In this document: one piece after another, positions 21,401 through 34,000 of the stretch | Numbering within the stretch: the stretch's first letter is position 1 | How the letters are laid out: each line of letters opens with the position of its first letter | Assembly (NCBI RefSeq): GCF_014898055.3 | Contig: NW_026555331.1 | Span: 100,958,684-101,022,683 of the forward strand | Source of the DNA: Talpa occidentalis | Taxonomy: Eukaryota > Chordata > Mammalia > Eulipotyphla > Talpidae | Length of the DNA stretch: 64,000 nucleotides | Direction: 5' to 3' | The notes under the pieces: generated by a model | What the model saw: only the letters and a program-made list of their open reading frames with translations | Database searches by the model: none | What the model was told of the DNA's origin: nothing | Program-made: the position numbers and the translations under genes

Positions 21401-21436
21401 CAACAGATTGGATCACAAGAAATCAGAGACTCATCA

Positions 21437-21702
21437 TTGGGTCTCCCTGGTGGCGCAAGGGTTAAGACGCAACCTATGGAGCTATCCACAGCCACTGCAA
21501 CACGAGTTCAATTCCTGGTCAGCCAGGGAGCAACCCATAGAGCACAGCAGACCTCTCCTGGCTCACCCGCTGCTCCCCTCAGTAGTGTACTTCGGTCGGT
21601 CTGTCTGTTCTGTTCCCTGCTCTGTCTCTGGTGAATCCTCTCATCCCCCACACCTCTGGCCTGTACCCCAGCTCTTGTATCCATAGGTAAATAAATCTCT
21701 GG
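21437..21702 (+). mobile_element. SINE, subfamily B (first of a tandem pair)
   Basis: Forward orientation: head GGTCTCCCTGGTGGCGCAAG, tail GGTAAATAAATCTCTGG. Target duplication AGAAATCAGAGACTCATCA / AGAAATCAGAGGCTCATCA with one change. Confidence 0.92.
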
Positions 21703-21764
21703 GGAAAAAAGAAATCAGAGGCTCATCAGAAATCAGATTTTAGTGGAAAGAAAATGCAAGGTCA

Positions 21765-22058
21765 GGCCTCCCTGGTGGCACAAGGGGTTAAGCACCACAC
21801 TATGAAGCAATCCTCAGCCTCTGCAGCACAAGTTCGATGTCCAGCTGGCCAGGGAACAACACACATGGCACAGCAGACCTCTCCTGACTCGCTCGCTGCT
21901 CCCCTCAGCAGTGTGCTTCAGTCAATCTGTCTGTTCTGTTCCCCGCTCTGTCTCTGGTGAATCGCCTCAACCCCCTCCCCGCCCCCCACCCTGCATTACT
22001 GGACTTTACCCCAGCTTTTGTATGCATAAATAAATCTGAAAAAAAAAAAAAAAAGAAA
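21765..22058 (+). mobile_element. SINE, subfamily B (second of a tandem pair)
   Basis: Forward orientation, with a perfect 19-bp target duplication GAAAGAAAATGCAAGGTCA at 21746-21764 and 22059-22077. The A-rich tail contains GAAA units. Confidence 0.95.
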
Positions 22059-22077
22059 GAAAGAAAATGCAAGGTCA

Positions 22078-23790
22078 TGTTGGTGGAGATGAGGCTCCAG
22101 TTTGGTTTTTGGATCAGGGAGGGTCACAGAGCCTCTGAATCATTATTTAATGCCACAAGAGGAAGTTCACAGGGCTAGTTTTAGTCAGTCAGATGAGTTG
22201 TGGAATATGGGGAGAAATATGCTCTGTACCTGGTGGGGAAGGATGTCAAAGTTGCTTCTCGGTGGGAAATGACTCAGGTGTCTCTGATGTTTCAGGAGAG
22301 TGGGATGGTCCCATTCATGGATTTGATTATAAACAGCAGTTTCTCATTACCTCTGATTTCAAGAGACAGTTTATCAGCACTATCCTTAATGTTAATTAGT
22401 AAAAGTTGTTTTTACAGATCTTCCTTTCTACCTGAGGTAAGACTGGGAAGCAGAGGGTAACCCATCAGAGGGGCTCTCAAAAATACAAAATGCTCCCATT
22501 TGTGAACAAGGTCATCAGGTAGACATCAACTCTGTTTTCAGTCCCTGGTTCTTTTTTTAAACACAGAATCAGAAGGAGGGAGGTTAATAATCAATCTTTG
22601 TCATTGGGGTTCTGAGAATTGAGGGTTGAAACATCTTCCTGAGGGAACAGGGCTTGATTATAAATTAACCAGGACCCATGACTAGAAAGACTTCCTAAGA
22701 TTATGGACCTTAAAACCATTCCTGTTTGCCTGTTTGCTCTGTTAGCAAAACCAAGAGACTTTCAGACTTCTTTCCTGGAGCTTTGTAGAAGGTAGGAAGG
22801 TAGGGAGCTGCAGTCATAGATGTCCTCTGCAGCTAGCCCCCTGGGCTGGGTAGAGAGTGCAGGCACAACTCTGGGAGATGGTACCAGAGGGACCTCAAGG
22901 ATCTTCTTCAAAGAGAACAAAGGTAAGAAGAACAGAGCAGTACGGAGAGAGATGAGCACAAGGGCTAAACTAGAGAACAGCTGAACAAGGGCAGCCTGGA
23001 GTGGGCATTGAGGTCTGCAATAAGATGAAGCTATGAGCTGGTAGTTTGAGGGCACCGCTAGGGGCTCTTACATGGGAAGCACCTCCTCCACGGTTTCTCC
23101 AGTGAATCTATTTGTGGGCAACAGTGTAGGCTCTGCTCCCCACCACTTGCCTTAGGTGTTGTTCCCCTCATATTTCAAAGCTATTGTTTGAAGCTGGACC
23201 TCTAAGTACACATATTGTCCCCTTGCAATACTAGGTAGCTCCTAGTAAGGAACCAGAAAAAAAGGGTTAGGCAGGTCTCAGAGAGCTGGGACTGAAGGAA
23301 TGACCCGAAATTCAAAATGTACCATATAGTCGACCACAAGGTCAAGTTAATGACTGCCATTGTCTCTGTCAAAATACTAAAGTCCCAGGAGCAACCTCTC
23401 CATGGTGTCTTTTACCCAGTGTCTCCCCTTCTAACCCTCTTCTCCATGTGTCTCTCCCTTCTTCCACCTCAATTTATATCTCCATCTAGATCCTTCTTCA
23501 GCATGGCATGGTGGGAAATGCAGTAGGAGGTAGCATGTTAGTGGATGTGGCGGAAAATGGCACTGTTCACTGCACCCTTCGGGATGCTCCTCCCTTTTCT
23601 ATGGAGATGCATCTCTAACAGTGGGGAAATGGAATTAAAGAGGATGGGACTGGTACTACAGGACACAAGAGATTTATTTGTAACTCTTATTCTTCTATTT
23701 TCAAAAATAACTGGAAGTGATTATAAATATTTGTGGTGGTACACAGAGGAGTTTGTATGTTTTTGTAGCTTTAATTTCTGCTGGAACCTC
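22078..23790. other. Intergenic, no clear feature
   Basis: Ordinary intergenic sequence upstream of MALSU1. I see no gene or transposon I can support. Confidence 0.5.
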
Positions 23791-23807
23791 TGTAAAGTCT
23801 TCCTTTT

Positions 23808-24062
23808 TTAAAAAAAAAAAATTATTTATGCATAGAAGAACTGGGGTGTAGGCCAGAGATGCAGGGGGTGAGAGGATTCACCAGATGCATAGTGGGGAGC
23901 AGAACCAGCAAATCTGAAATACACTGCTGAGGGGAGCAATGGGCAGGCAGGACAGGAGAGGTCTGCTGCGCCCTATGTGGGTTAGCTCCCTGGCCAGGCT
24001 TTGAACTCAGACGTCAGGGGTGATAGTGCTGAGACTTAACCCCTACCCCACCAGGGAGGCCC
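23808..24062 (-). mobile_element. SINE, subfamily B
   Basis: Reverse orientation. Target duplication TGTAAAGTCTTCCTTTT (23791-23807) / TGTAAGGTCTTCCTTTT (24063-24079) with one change. Head ends CACCAGGGAGGCCC. Confidence 0.93.
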
Positions 24063-24617
24063 TGTAAGGTCTTCCTTTTAGAAGTCACCAGGCTTGGAGA
24101 TGAGAATTGATTCCTGGCCACGGACATGTAGTTTTTCTTCATGGGGTCTCTTTCTGCTCACAAATCCTATAGTTTAATACTGTAACCTCACCCTCAGCAT
24201 TTCTTATTCTCAGGGAAGTGGGCCTCACATTGCCGTCTATTTGCATTAACACCTCCATAAGGGGAGTGCAGAAAATCGATTTTCTTCATGGGATTTCAAA
24301 TTTGCAATAGATAATTTTTTGATAATGGGAGATAGGTAGATTACAATACATGTCCTGGTTCCAGTGTAATTAGCAGCAGCAATAGATAACAGCACAACAA
24401 CAGTAAATTCAGTACTAGGAGCTGTTTTAGGTGCTGCGGAGAGAACAGTTAAAACAAAGCAAGAATTTCTGCTTTAAGCAGTTTACAATTCCAGTGACGA
24501 CAGACTTAAAAAATAAAAAAAGACACAGACGGCGCCCTAGTGCGTCACTAAGGTGGTTAGTGAAACACTAACCCTTTGACTTCTACACACAAGTGCTCTC
24601 CAATCACTCCCTTGGCG

Positions 24618-24626
24618 TCAAGGTCA
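24618..24626 (+). promoter_or_regulatory. ERR-type nuclear receptor motif
   Basis: TCAAGGTCA is a full match to the extended half-site bound by oestrogen-related receptors, which activate many mitochondrial genes. Binding is inferred, not shown. Confidence 0.5.
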
Positions 24627-24677
24627 TCCCCTCGCCCTCCGGGTAACACGCTCCGCTCACAGCTCCGCCCACATTCC

Positions 24678-24685
24678 TGACGTCA
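24678..24685 (+). promoter_or_regulatory. Palindromic CRE (TGACGTCA)
   Basis: A perfect CREB/ATF palindrome about 100 bp upstream of the MALSU1 start codon, inside the CpG island. Confidence 0.7.
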
Positions 24686-24714
24686 ATTTCCGCGGCCGCG
24701 CTGGATTGAGCTGA

Positions 24715-24719
24715 CCAAT
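24715..24719 (+). promoter_or_regulatory. CCAAT box
   Basis: GACCAATAG context, about 60 bp before the ATG and spaced about 30 bp from the CRE, fits an NF-Y site. Confidence 0.6.
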
Positions 24720-24780
24720 AGAAAGTCTCAGAGACCTCTCCGCCTCCTTTAAGTCCCGCCCCGGGAGACGGCGCGCGGCT

Positions 24781-25042
24781 ATGGCGATGGGGTCGAGTAG
24801 CTGTGTGGCGCGGCTGTTCCGGACCCTGCCGTGGCGCCCGGCCCTTCCCCGGGGCGCGGGGTCGGTGGCGGCCGCAGGGCCTCGGCTTCGGCTGCTAGGC
24901 GTGGGGCGGCTCCCGGCGGGCTCAGCGCTCGGCCGGGCCTACCTGACACCGGACGCTGCGCGCGGCCTGCATGGCGGGCCCGGGCTGAAGGAGCAGGCAG
25001 AGCGGGCCGCCGGCGAGGGACTCCCGGAGTCGGGCGCAGTAG
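24781..25042 (+). CDS. MALSU1: MALSU1 exon 1 (start, mitochondrial presequence)
   Basis: ATG at 24781 and donor G|GTACAA at 25043. It encodes an Arg/Ala-rich amphipathic N-terminus ([19 protein letters not shown]) typical of mitochondrial import signals, then a poorly conserved GLHGGPGL segment. It is extremely CpG-rich. The antisense 170-aa ORF over it is a composition artefact. Confidence 0.93.
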
Positions 25043-28000
25043 GTACAATTTTAGACGAGGGGGCTGGTGACGGGCTTTTCTGGGAATCTGAGGGCCGACT
25101 CCCAGCTGAGGAGGCCTGGGTTGCCTCTCTCTGCGTTTTCCTTGTAGTAGTAAAATTCCCACGTTTTCAGAGCTGGAAGTGAAGAAAGTGAAGCCGAGAC
25201 TAGAACGTCTGACGTCTTCAAAACTCCAGGTGTCAGAAGGGCCACACTGGGGCCTTGGCATCACAATCTCGCCATCCTCATTTCTCTTCACCTTTATCCT
25301 CTTCTTCTAAGGTCCAGAAAATGGACATGTCGAAAGTGTTGGGGCGTGAGGATTTGAGGAAGAGGTAGGAGCTGGGAGCCATGGGACCAATTAAAGGTCC
25401 TCTACTTATACTTTTTATTGTAGAAAGAGATTGTAAATTTCACATTGTGAAAGCTTAGCATATGAGAGAGGTCTTAGTGTATTTAGCCAGTTGATCCTTG
25501 GAAGTTAGCTTTAGAGCTTAGTACACCTATAAATTAAATTAACGGCCTCTAATACTCCTAAATGAAGTAGAAATTTCTGGGGGAGGAGGGAGATAAAGAT
25601 AGCAGTTATGTAACCCAAGTGGCTTTATAAGAAAAGCTTGAGGTTTCAAAATGAGAATCACTTTAAAATTTTTAGCTCTCTCTTTGGTTGATTTTTAGGC
25701 CACATATTTAGTTGTCTCAGTTTCTTCATCTCTCAAGTGAATGTTATGGACCAAATGTTGCCTAACAGTTGTAGTTCTGTGGTCCTTTAGAGCTGGGATT
25801 CAACTAGTTTACCTCAGGATATCACCACCTCCCCAACTTTTATTACTGTTTTACTTTTTTTTTTTTTAAGATTTATTTATTTATATAAGAACTGGAGTAC
25901 AGGCCAGATGTGCAGGTGGGTGAGGATTCACCAGAGACAGAGAGGGGAGCAGAACAGGCAGACTGACTGAAATACACTGCTGAGGGGAGCAGCAGGCGAG
26001 ACAGAAGAAGTCTGCCCTGCCGTGTGGGTTGCTTCCTTGCTTCCGGCACCGCACAGGCTGCAGACAGCTTCATAGCACTGCGCTGAACCGCCTGCGCCAC
26101 CAGGGAGGCCCTGTTTTACTTTCTTTTGATTGCAGTTCTTTGAGGTATTCTGAGTAGAGACTCCTTTATTGCTTGTGGTAATAGCAAAGAATGGATATAA
26201 TCTGTGCACCCTTCCCATAAAAGTTGAGTGCTGCTTTTTAAAACCAAGGCCTAGGTCCACCTACCAGGAGAGCTAGACCCTGTTGTCTTTCCAAACATTA
26301 TAGCCAAACACCCTGTGGAAGAGCAGTTTCACTGTTGACTGCCTGCATCGCTGGTGCTTACTGAGTCTGTCTTCTACTTGGCCTCCTGACAAAAGCAAAT
26401 ATTTATGCATTTCAGATCCTACTGGTCTCAAGTTTGACATCGATACACTGGTTTCACTTCTGAGGCAAGAAAATGCAAGAGACATTTGTGTGATCAAGGT
26501 TCCTCCAGAAATGAAATACACAGATTACTTTGTGATTGGTAGTGGGACTTCTACCCGACACTTACATGCAATGGCTTTCTACATTGTGAAAATGGTAGGC
26601 TACTTTCTTTCTCTCTGGAAGCATTAATTGAATGGAATAGTGCCAGGGCGTCAGGATAATGAGCAACAATTAAAAGTAAATCCATCTTATGAGATTGTAT
26701 GAATAGAAATTACTTTTTAAGAAAGGCTTTTTTTTTTTTAAAGATTTATTTATTTATACAAGCACTGGGTACAGTCAGAAGCGTGGGAGGGTGAGAGAAT
26801 TCACCAGAGCCAGAGCAGGGACCAGAGCAGGCAGAAGGACCGAAGTACACTGCTGAGGGGAGCAGCAGGCAGCAGGAGAGGTCTGCACGCCATGTGGGAC
26901 CCTCACCCAGTGGCCGGGGAGCAGCCGGGGTTCGAACCGGCGCTGCCGAGGCTGCGGGCAGCTTCGCAACCCAGCGCTCAACCATTGTGCCACCGGGGAG
27001 GCCCAAGAAAAAGCTTTTTTAAAAGCATTTTAAAAGGATAGGTTTATTAGGAAAAGGAGAAAAAGAGAGGCATCTGTATAGTCAGGCAGGCAGGAGAGCT
27101 GCCAAATTTATTACTGATATGTTGTATTCTGTTTAGTTGTATATAATAATTTTTTGTTTTATTCCATTGACATTTTAAAACCATATGACGTGTAAATTAA
27201 TTTTGTTTATGTTCTCTATTTAGAGATAGTTTTGATAGGAGTACCTTATGTTTGTTTTGTTTTGTTTTAAATATAGTTTTTATATATTTTACATCATTGT
27301 TCATTTTTGTGTAATGTTTGCTCTCTCAGGCGTAGTCCCCATAGAATTCCCACCACCAGTTCACTTGTGCTCTATTGCCGTAGTCCCTTGTGCTCTTTCC
27401 TCCCCTGTTTTGACCCCCTCTCTCTTCTCCTGTTGATTTTGTTTTGTTTTGTTTTTTATTGTTATTTTTTCCCCTGATCCCTTGTTGTTTCCCCTATGTT
27501 CCTCCTATAAGTGAAACCATTTAATTTTTTTCTTTTTCCTTCTGGCTTATTTCACTGAGCATGATCCCTTCTAGCTCCATCCATGTTGCTGCAAATGGCA
27601 TGAGTTTATCTTTTTTGATTGCTGAGTAGTATTCCATTGTGTATATATACCACATCTTCTTGATCCAGTCGTCTGTTTTTGGGCATTTGGGTTGTTTTCA
27701 TATCTTATTTATTATAAATAGTGCTGTAATAAACATAGGGTGCAGGTATCCTTTTGAATGTTTTTGTGTCCTTTGGGTAGATTCCTAGAATTGAAATTGC
27801 CGAGTCATATGGTAGCTCCATTTGTAGTACTTTGAGGAACTTACACACAGCTTCCCATACTGGTTGGACCAGTTTGCATTCCCACCAGCAGTGTAGGAGA
27901 GTTCCTTTTTCACCACGTTGTCACTAACATTTGGTGCCTGTTTTTTTAACATGTGCCATTCTCACTGGTGTAAGGTGGTATCTCATTGTGGTTTTGATTT

Positions 28001-31000
28001 GCATTTCCCTGATTATTAGGGATTTTGAACATTTTTTTTTTTCCATATATCTGTTGGCCATTTGCATTTTACCTTTGGAGAGTTGTCTTTTTAGCTCTTA
28101 TGCCCATTTTTTGACTGGATTGTTGACTTTGTTTTTGTTGAGTCATGTGAGTTCTTTGTAGATCTTTGTGATCAGTCCCTTATTTGTATAGTAAATTTTC
28201 AAAAAAATTTATTGAGCAAAAAATTTTCTCCCAATCAGTAAGGTGTCTCTTTGTTTTGGCTAATGTTTCTATTTCTGTACAAAAGCTTTTTAGTTTGATG
28301 TAATCCTAGCTGTTTATCTTTTCCTTCACTTTCTTTGCTTTGGGCGATGAGTCTTTAAAGATGTTACTGAGGGGCCTCCCTGGTGGTGCAAGGGGTTAAG
28401 CATAGCACTGTGAATCTATCCACAGCCTCTGCACCACCAGTTTAATCCCCGGCAGCCAGGGAGCTACCCACATGGTGCAGCAGACCTCTCCTGTCTCGCC
28501 TGCTGCTGCTCCCCTCAGCAGTATATTTCAGTCAGTCTGCCTGTTCTGCTCCCCGCTCTGTCTCAGGTGAATCCTCTCACCTCTCCCATCTCTGGCCTAT
28601 ACCCCAGTTCTTGTATGCATAAATAAATAAATCTTTAAAAAAATAATAAATAAAGATGTTACTGAGATGTATGTCATGTAGTGTTTTACCTATATTTTCT
28701 TGTATTTATTTTATGGTTTCAGATCTTGTGTTCAATTCTTTTATCCACTTTGAGTTGATTTTTGTGCATAGTGTGAAAGTAGTAGTTTAGTTTCATTCTT
28801 TTGCATGTGTTGCTCCAGTTTTCCCAGCACCAGTTATTGAACAAACTGTACTTGCTCCATTGCATATTCTTTGCTCCTTTGTCAAAGGTTAGCTGTCCAT
28901 ATATGTGTGGCTTTATTTCTGGGCTATTTGATTCCATTGATCTGTGTGTCTGTTTTTGTTCCAATACCTTACTGTTTTAATTATTATGGTGGTGGTGTAT
29001 AGTTTGAAGTCTGGGAGTATGATCACTCCATTCTCCTTCATTTTAGTCAGGAGAGCTTTGGCTAGTTGAGGTTTTTTGTGGCCCCATATGCATTTCATCA
29101 ATATTTGTTCTATTTCTTTGAAGAGTGTCACTGAGGTATTTATGGGGATAGCATTGAATCTGTAAATTGCTTTTGGTAGGATGGCCATTTTAATAATATT
29201 TATTCTTCCAGTCCATGAGCAGGGGATGTTTTTCATCTCCTTGGTTAAGTTTATTCTCAGGAATTTGGTTTTGTTTCAATTGTGAATGGGATGGTTTTCT
29301 TAATTTCTTCAGATTGGTTGTTTGCATATAGGATGGCTACTGATTTTTGTGTGTTGATTTTGTGTCCTACTTTAGTAAACTGGTTTATTATTTTAATTAG
29401 TTTTTCCGTGGAGTTTTTAGGGTTCTCTGTATATTATGATATCATCTGCAAACAGTGATAGTTTTTTTCTTTTTTTTTCTCTTTTTTAATTTAAATTTTA
29501 TTTTTTATATTCCCCATACAATTATATCTCCCTTATTTTGACCCCAACCCCTTCTTTCCCCGCCACTCCCCCCCCCCCCAAACAGTGATAGTTTTACTTC
29601 TTCTTTCCCTGTTTGAATTCCTTGTATGTCTTTCTCTTGCTGCTCTGGCTAGGACTTCCAGTATTATGTAGAAAAGCAGTGGCAAGAGTGGACATCCTTG
29701 TCTTGTTCCTGATCTTATAGGAAAGGCTTTCAGCTCTCCACCATTGAGAATAATATTGGCTGTGGGTTTGTCATGTTAAGGGGTGTTCTTTCTAACCCCA
29801 CAATTTTGAGGGCCTTCATCATCATAAGTGGATATTGAACTGTTTGAAATGCTTTCTCAGTATCTATTGATATTATCATATGGTTTTTCTTTTTCTTTTT
29901 TATTATTTTTCTTTTTTCTTTTTAAAATTTTTTTGAAGATTTTATGCATACACGAGCTGGGGCACAGGCCAGAGGTGTGGGGATTGGAGGAGTGGGGTGA
30001 GAGGATTCACCAGAGACAGAGTGGAGAATAGAACAGGCAGATTGACCGAAGTACACTGCTGACAGGAGCAATGGGCAAGTCAGGAGAGGTCTGCTGCACC
30101 ATGTGGGTTGCTCCCTGGCTGGCGGGGGGATCAAACTCGTGCTGCAGAGGCTGCGGATAGCTTCATAGGTTGTTTCTTAATCCCTTGCGCCACCAGGGAG
30201 GCCCTATTTTTCTTTTTATTGATGTGTTGGATTACATTAATTGATTTTTGAATGTTGAACCATCCTTATGCCCTTGGAATAAATCCCACTTGGTCCTGGT
30301 CTTATCCTTTTCATGTATTGTTGGATTTTGTTGGCAAGGATTTTATTGAGGATTTTTGCATCAGTGTTCATTAGGGTGATTGGCCTGTAGTTTTCTTTTT
30401 TTGTGTTGTCTTTGTTTGGTTTAGGTATTAGTGTAATGTTGGCTTCATAGAACATATTTGGTAGTATTCCTTCTTTCTTTCTTTTTTTTTTTTTTTTTTA
30501 AGATTTACTTATTTATGCATATAAGAGCTAGGGTGTAGGCCAGAGGTGCCGGGGTGGGTGGTGAGAGGATTCACCAGAGACATAGTGGGGAACAGAACAG
30601 GCAGATTGAAATACATTGCTGAGGGGAGCATCTGGTGAGATAGGAGAGGTCTGCTGTGCCATATGGGTTAGTGCCCTGGCTGGGGATCGAACATGTGCTG
30701 CAGTGCCTGTTGACAGCTTCACAGTGCCGAGATTTAACCAGGGAGGCCCTGATTTCTTCTTTGATCTTCTCTTTAATCCAGTGGTCTTCAGTAGTGTGGG
30801 TTTCAATCTCCATGAAGTGGGAGGGTTCCTTGCTTTCTTTTCATGGTTTATTTCTAGTTTGATGCCTTTATGATCAGAGAAGATAGATGGTATGATTTTG
30901 ATCTTAATGTATCTGTTGATGTTTGTCTTGTGGCCCAATATGTTATCAGTCCTGGAGAATGATCCCTGTGCACTTGAGAAAAATATGTGCTTGGATTTTT

Positions 31001-34000
31001 TTGGGTGTAGTGTCCTATAGATGTCAGTTAAGCCCGTGAGGACTTGGTCTTTATTTAGGGCTCTAGTGTCCTTATTTATTTTTTGTTTTTGTTGATCTGC
31101 CCATTGATGAGTGGGGTGTTGGAGTCTCCTACGATATGTGTATTTTCTTTCTTTTTTTTTTTTTTTTTTTAAGATTTATTTACTTATGCATACAAGAGCT
31201 GGGGTACAGGCCAGAAGTGTATGCTGTGAGAAGATTCACCAGAGACAGAGTGGGGAACAGAACAGGCAGATTGCCAGAAGTACACTGCTGAGGGGAGCAG
31301 TGGGCGAGTCAGGAGAGAGTGGGCGAGTCAGGAGAGGTCTGCTGTGCCATGTGGGTGGCTCCATAGCCGGGGGATTAAACTCGGACTGCACTGGCTGCGG
31401 ACAGTTTCATAGGTTGTGTCTTAACCCCTTGCGCCAGTAGGGAGGCCCCTGATATATGTATTTTCTTTATTGTCTGTTTTCAGAGTTGATAATGTCTGAT
31501 ATATTTTGGTGATCCTTCATTAGGGAGTATGTGTTGATGAGTATATCTTTGTGATGTATTGTCCCCTTAGTCATAGTGTCCATCTATGTCTCTTTTTACC
31601 TTTTTTAGTTTGAAGTCTGATTCATCTGATATAAGTATAGTTGTTCCTGCCTTCTTTTTTGGTCCATTTGCTTGTAGGATTGTTTTCCAACCTTCTACTT
31701 TCAGTCTATGTTTGTCTTCTGTAGTTAAAGGTGTTTCCTGGAGACAGCGGAAGGTTGGATTTTGTTTTTTTTTTTTATTTGTTTGTTTTTTGTTTATACA
31801 TGCACTGGGTACAGTCAGAAGCGCGGGAGGGTGAGAGAATTCACCAGAGCCAGAGCGGGGAGCAGAGCAGGCAGAAGGACCGAAGTACACTGCTGAGGGG
31901 AGCAGCGGGCGGCAGGAGAGGTCTGCGCGCCATGTGGGACCCTCCTCCGGTGGCCGGGGAGCAGCCGGGGATCGAACCGGTGCCGCAGAGGCCGCGGGCA
32001 GCTTCGCAACCCAGCACTCAACCGCTGCGCCACCGGGGAGGCCCTGGATTTTGTTTTTTAATCCAGTCTGCTACTCTGTCTTTTTATTGATGAATTTAGT
32101 CCATTTACTTTTTTTTTTTTTACATTGGAAAGGAACTTTACTTTTTTAAATAAATTTTATTTTTATATTCCCCATACAATTGCAGCCCCCTTATTTTGAC
32201 CCCAATCCTTCCCCTCCCCACCCCCTACCCCCCCCATAGAATGTCTCTGGTTCATAGTTGTTTGTTGATTTTGATTTTCACTTTCTCATAGTTATTCATT
32301 TTCCTGGTCCCTTATTTAAGTTTTCTAGATTCCTGCTGTGAGTGAGACCATCCGGTATTTTTCTTTTTCTTTCTGGCTTATTTCGCTGAGCATGATCCCT
32401 TCCAGCGCCATCCATGTTGCTGCAAACTGCATGTGCTTATACTTTTAAGGTTAATATTGATACATTGGTGTCTGTATTTGCCATTTTCTCTGTCTTTTTG
32501 TGATTTTATCCATTTATTCTCTTATTCTTTTCCTCTGTTGGTTTTGGCTTTAGGTGTTCTTGTAGTATTTTTTGGAGTGGGTGTTTAGTAGTAATGAATT
32601 TCTGGAGATTCTGTTTGTCTGAGAAGGTCCTTATTTTTCCTTCATAGAGGAAGGAGAGCTTTGGGGGGTCAAGTATTTTTGGTTGGCATTTGTTGACTTA
32701 GAGTTTGCTGAATATGTCACTTCATTCTCTTCTTGCCTCTTCTTTGGAGAAGTCTGATGTCCGCCTGATTGGTTTTCCTTTATAGGTTATCTGCTTTCCC
32801 CCCTCCCCCCCATCAGCTTCATTATTTTTTCTTGTCTTGGACTCTTGGAAGCTTTACTATTATGTGTCTTGCTGTAGTTTTCCTTTCACTGTGCTACTTT
32901 GGTGTTTTTCTAGCTTCCTGTGTGTCTATTTTCATCTCCTCTTTCATGCTTGGGAAGTTCACTTCATTTATCTCCTTTGATGGTTTCTCGGTTCCTTTGT
33001 TTCTCTCCTCACTTTCTGGAATTTATATAACTTATATTTCCTTTCCTCATGGTGTCAGATAGTTCTCGAACTTTTTCTTCATTTTTCCTTCTCTCTCCTT
33101 TCCCTTTTTGGTTCTTTTTTTGTCTCTGTACCTTTGAGAATACTGATTCATTCTTCTATTTTATCAGTTCTGTTTTTGTTGCTTTTCCTATAGTTCTTTA
33201 GCTCCTCCTTTAATCTTTTAATATCCTGTGTTCCCTTCATTTCCTTTTTTAAAGACTCAGTTTCATTCTTCAGTTCATTAATTACATTTCTCATATCATT
33301 CTTTTCCTTTTTGTCTTCTTTGTTTTTTAATCATGGCAATTCTATTTTTTTTTTTTAAAGATTTATTTATTTATACAAGCACTGGGTACAGTCAGAAGCG
33401 TGGGAGGGTGAGAGAATTCACCAGAGCCAGAGCAGGGAGCAGAGCAGGCAGAAGGACTGAAGTACACTGCTGAGGGGATCAGCAGGTGGCAGGAGAGGTC
33501 TGCGCACCATGTGGGACCCTCCTCCGGTGGCCGGGGAGCTGCCGGGGATCAAACCGGCGCCACAGAGGCTGCGGGCAGCTTCACAACCCAGCGCTTAACC
33601 ACTGCGCCACCGGGGAGGCCCAATCATGGCAATTCTAAATTCTCTGTCAGGCAGAGAAGTTCTTCCATATCATTGTTGTTGGGGTCGGTTTTCTTTTTAT
33701 GGTGTGTCCTTCCCCAGAGGACTTGCTTGGTTTTTTGTATTTTTCCTTCTCCCTAATATATTCTGTGTAGGGCCACTGTGCACCTGGTACTAGTGGGCAT
33801 CTTTTTGGGGTGCTCCTGGGTCGTCGGGAACTGGTGGCCAGACTGAGACTGGTACTGTTACGCCAGACTCCACAAGGGTCATGATGCTGTGGATATGTTA
33901 ATGGGTGCTGTCTCTAAAGATCACAGAGTCTTTGTATGCTGCTGGTCTTTTTTTCCTATGTACCTGTCTTAACCTTTGTTTGCAGAGCCCTCCCTCTTCT

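Larger units (their letters stand above)
24530..25050 (+). promoter_or_regulatory. MALSU1: MALSU1 CpG-island promoter
   Basis: CpG density rises sharply from about 24530 and stays high through exon 1, in strong contrast to the flanks. There is no clear TATA box. Visible motifs include an ERR/NR half-site TCAAGGTCA (24618-24626), GC-box-like CCGCCC, CRE TGACGTCA (24678-24685) and CCAAT (24715-24719). This is the typical dispersed-start promoter of a housekeeping mitochondrial gene. The start site itself cannot be read from sequence. Confidence 0.85.

Noticed and set aside
24779..25291. 170-residue minus-strand ORF over the CpG island
   Set aside because: Antisense to MALSU1 exon 1; long only because GC-rich DNA has few stops. 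No recognisable domain.
28719..31890. Possible active L1 ORF2
   Set aside because: Pieces are in different frames, broken by stops and by SINE insertions.
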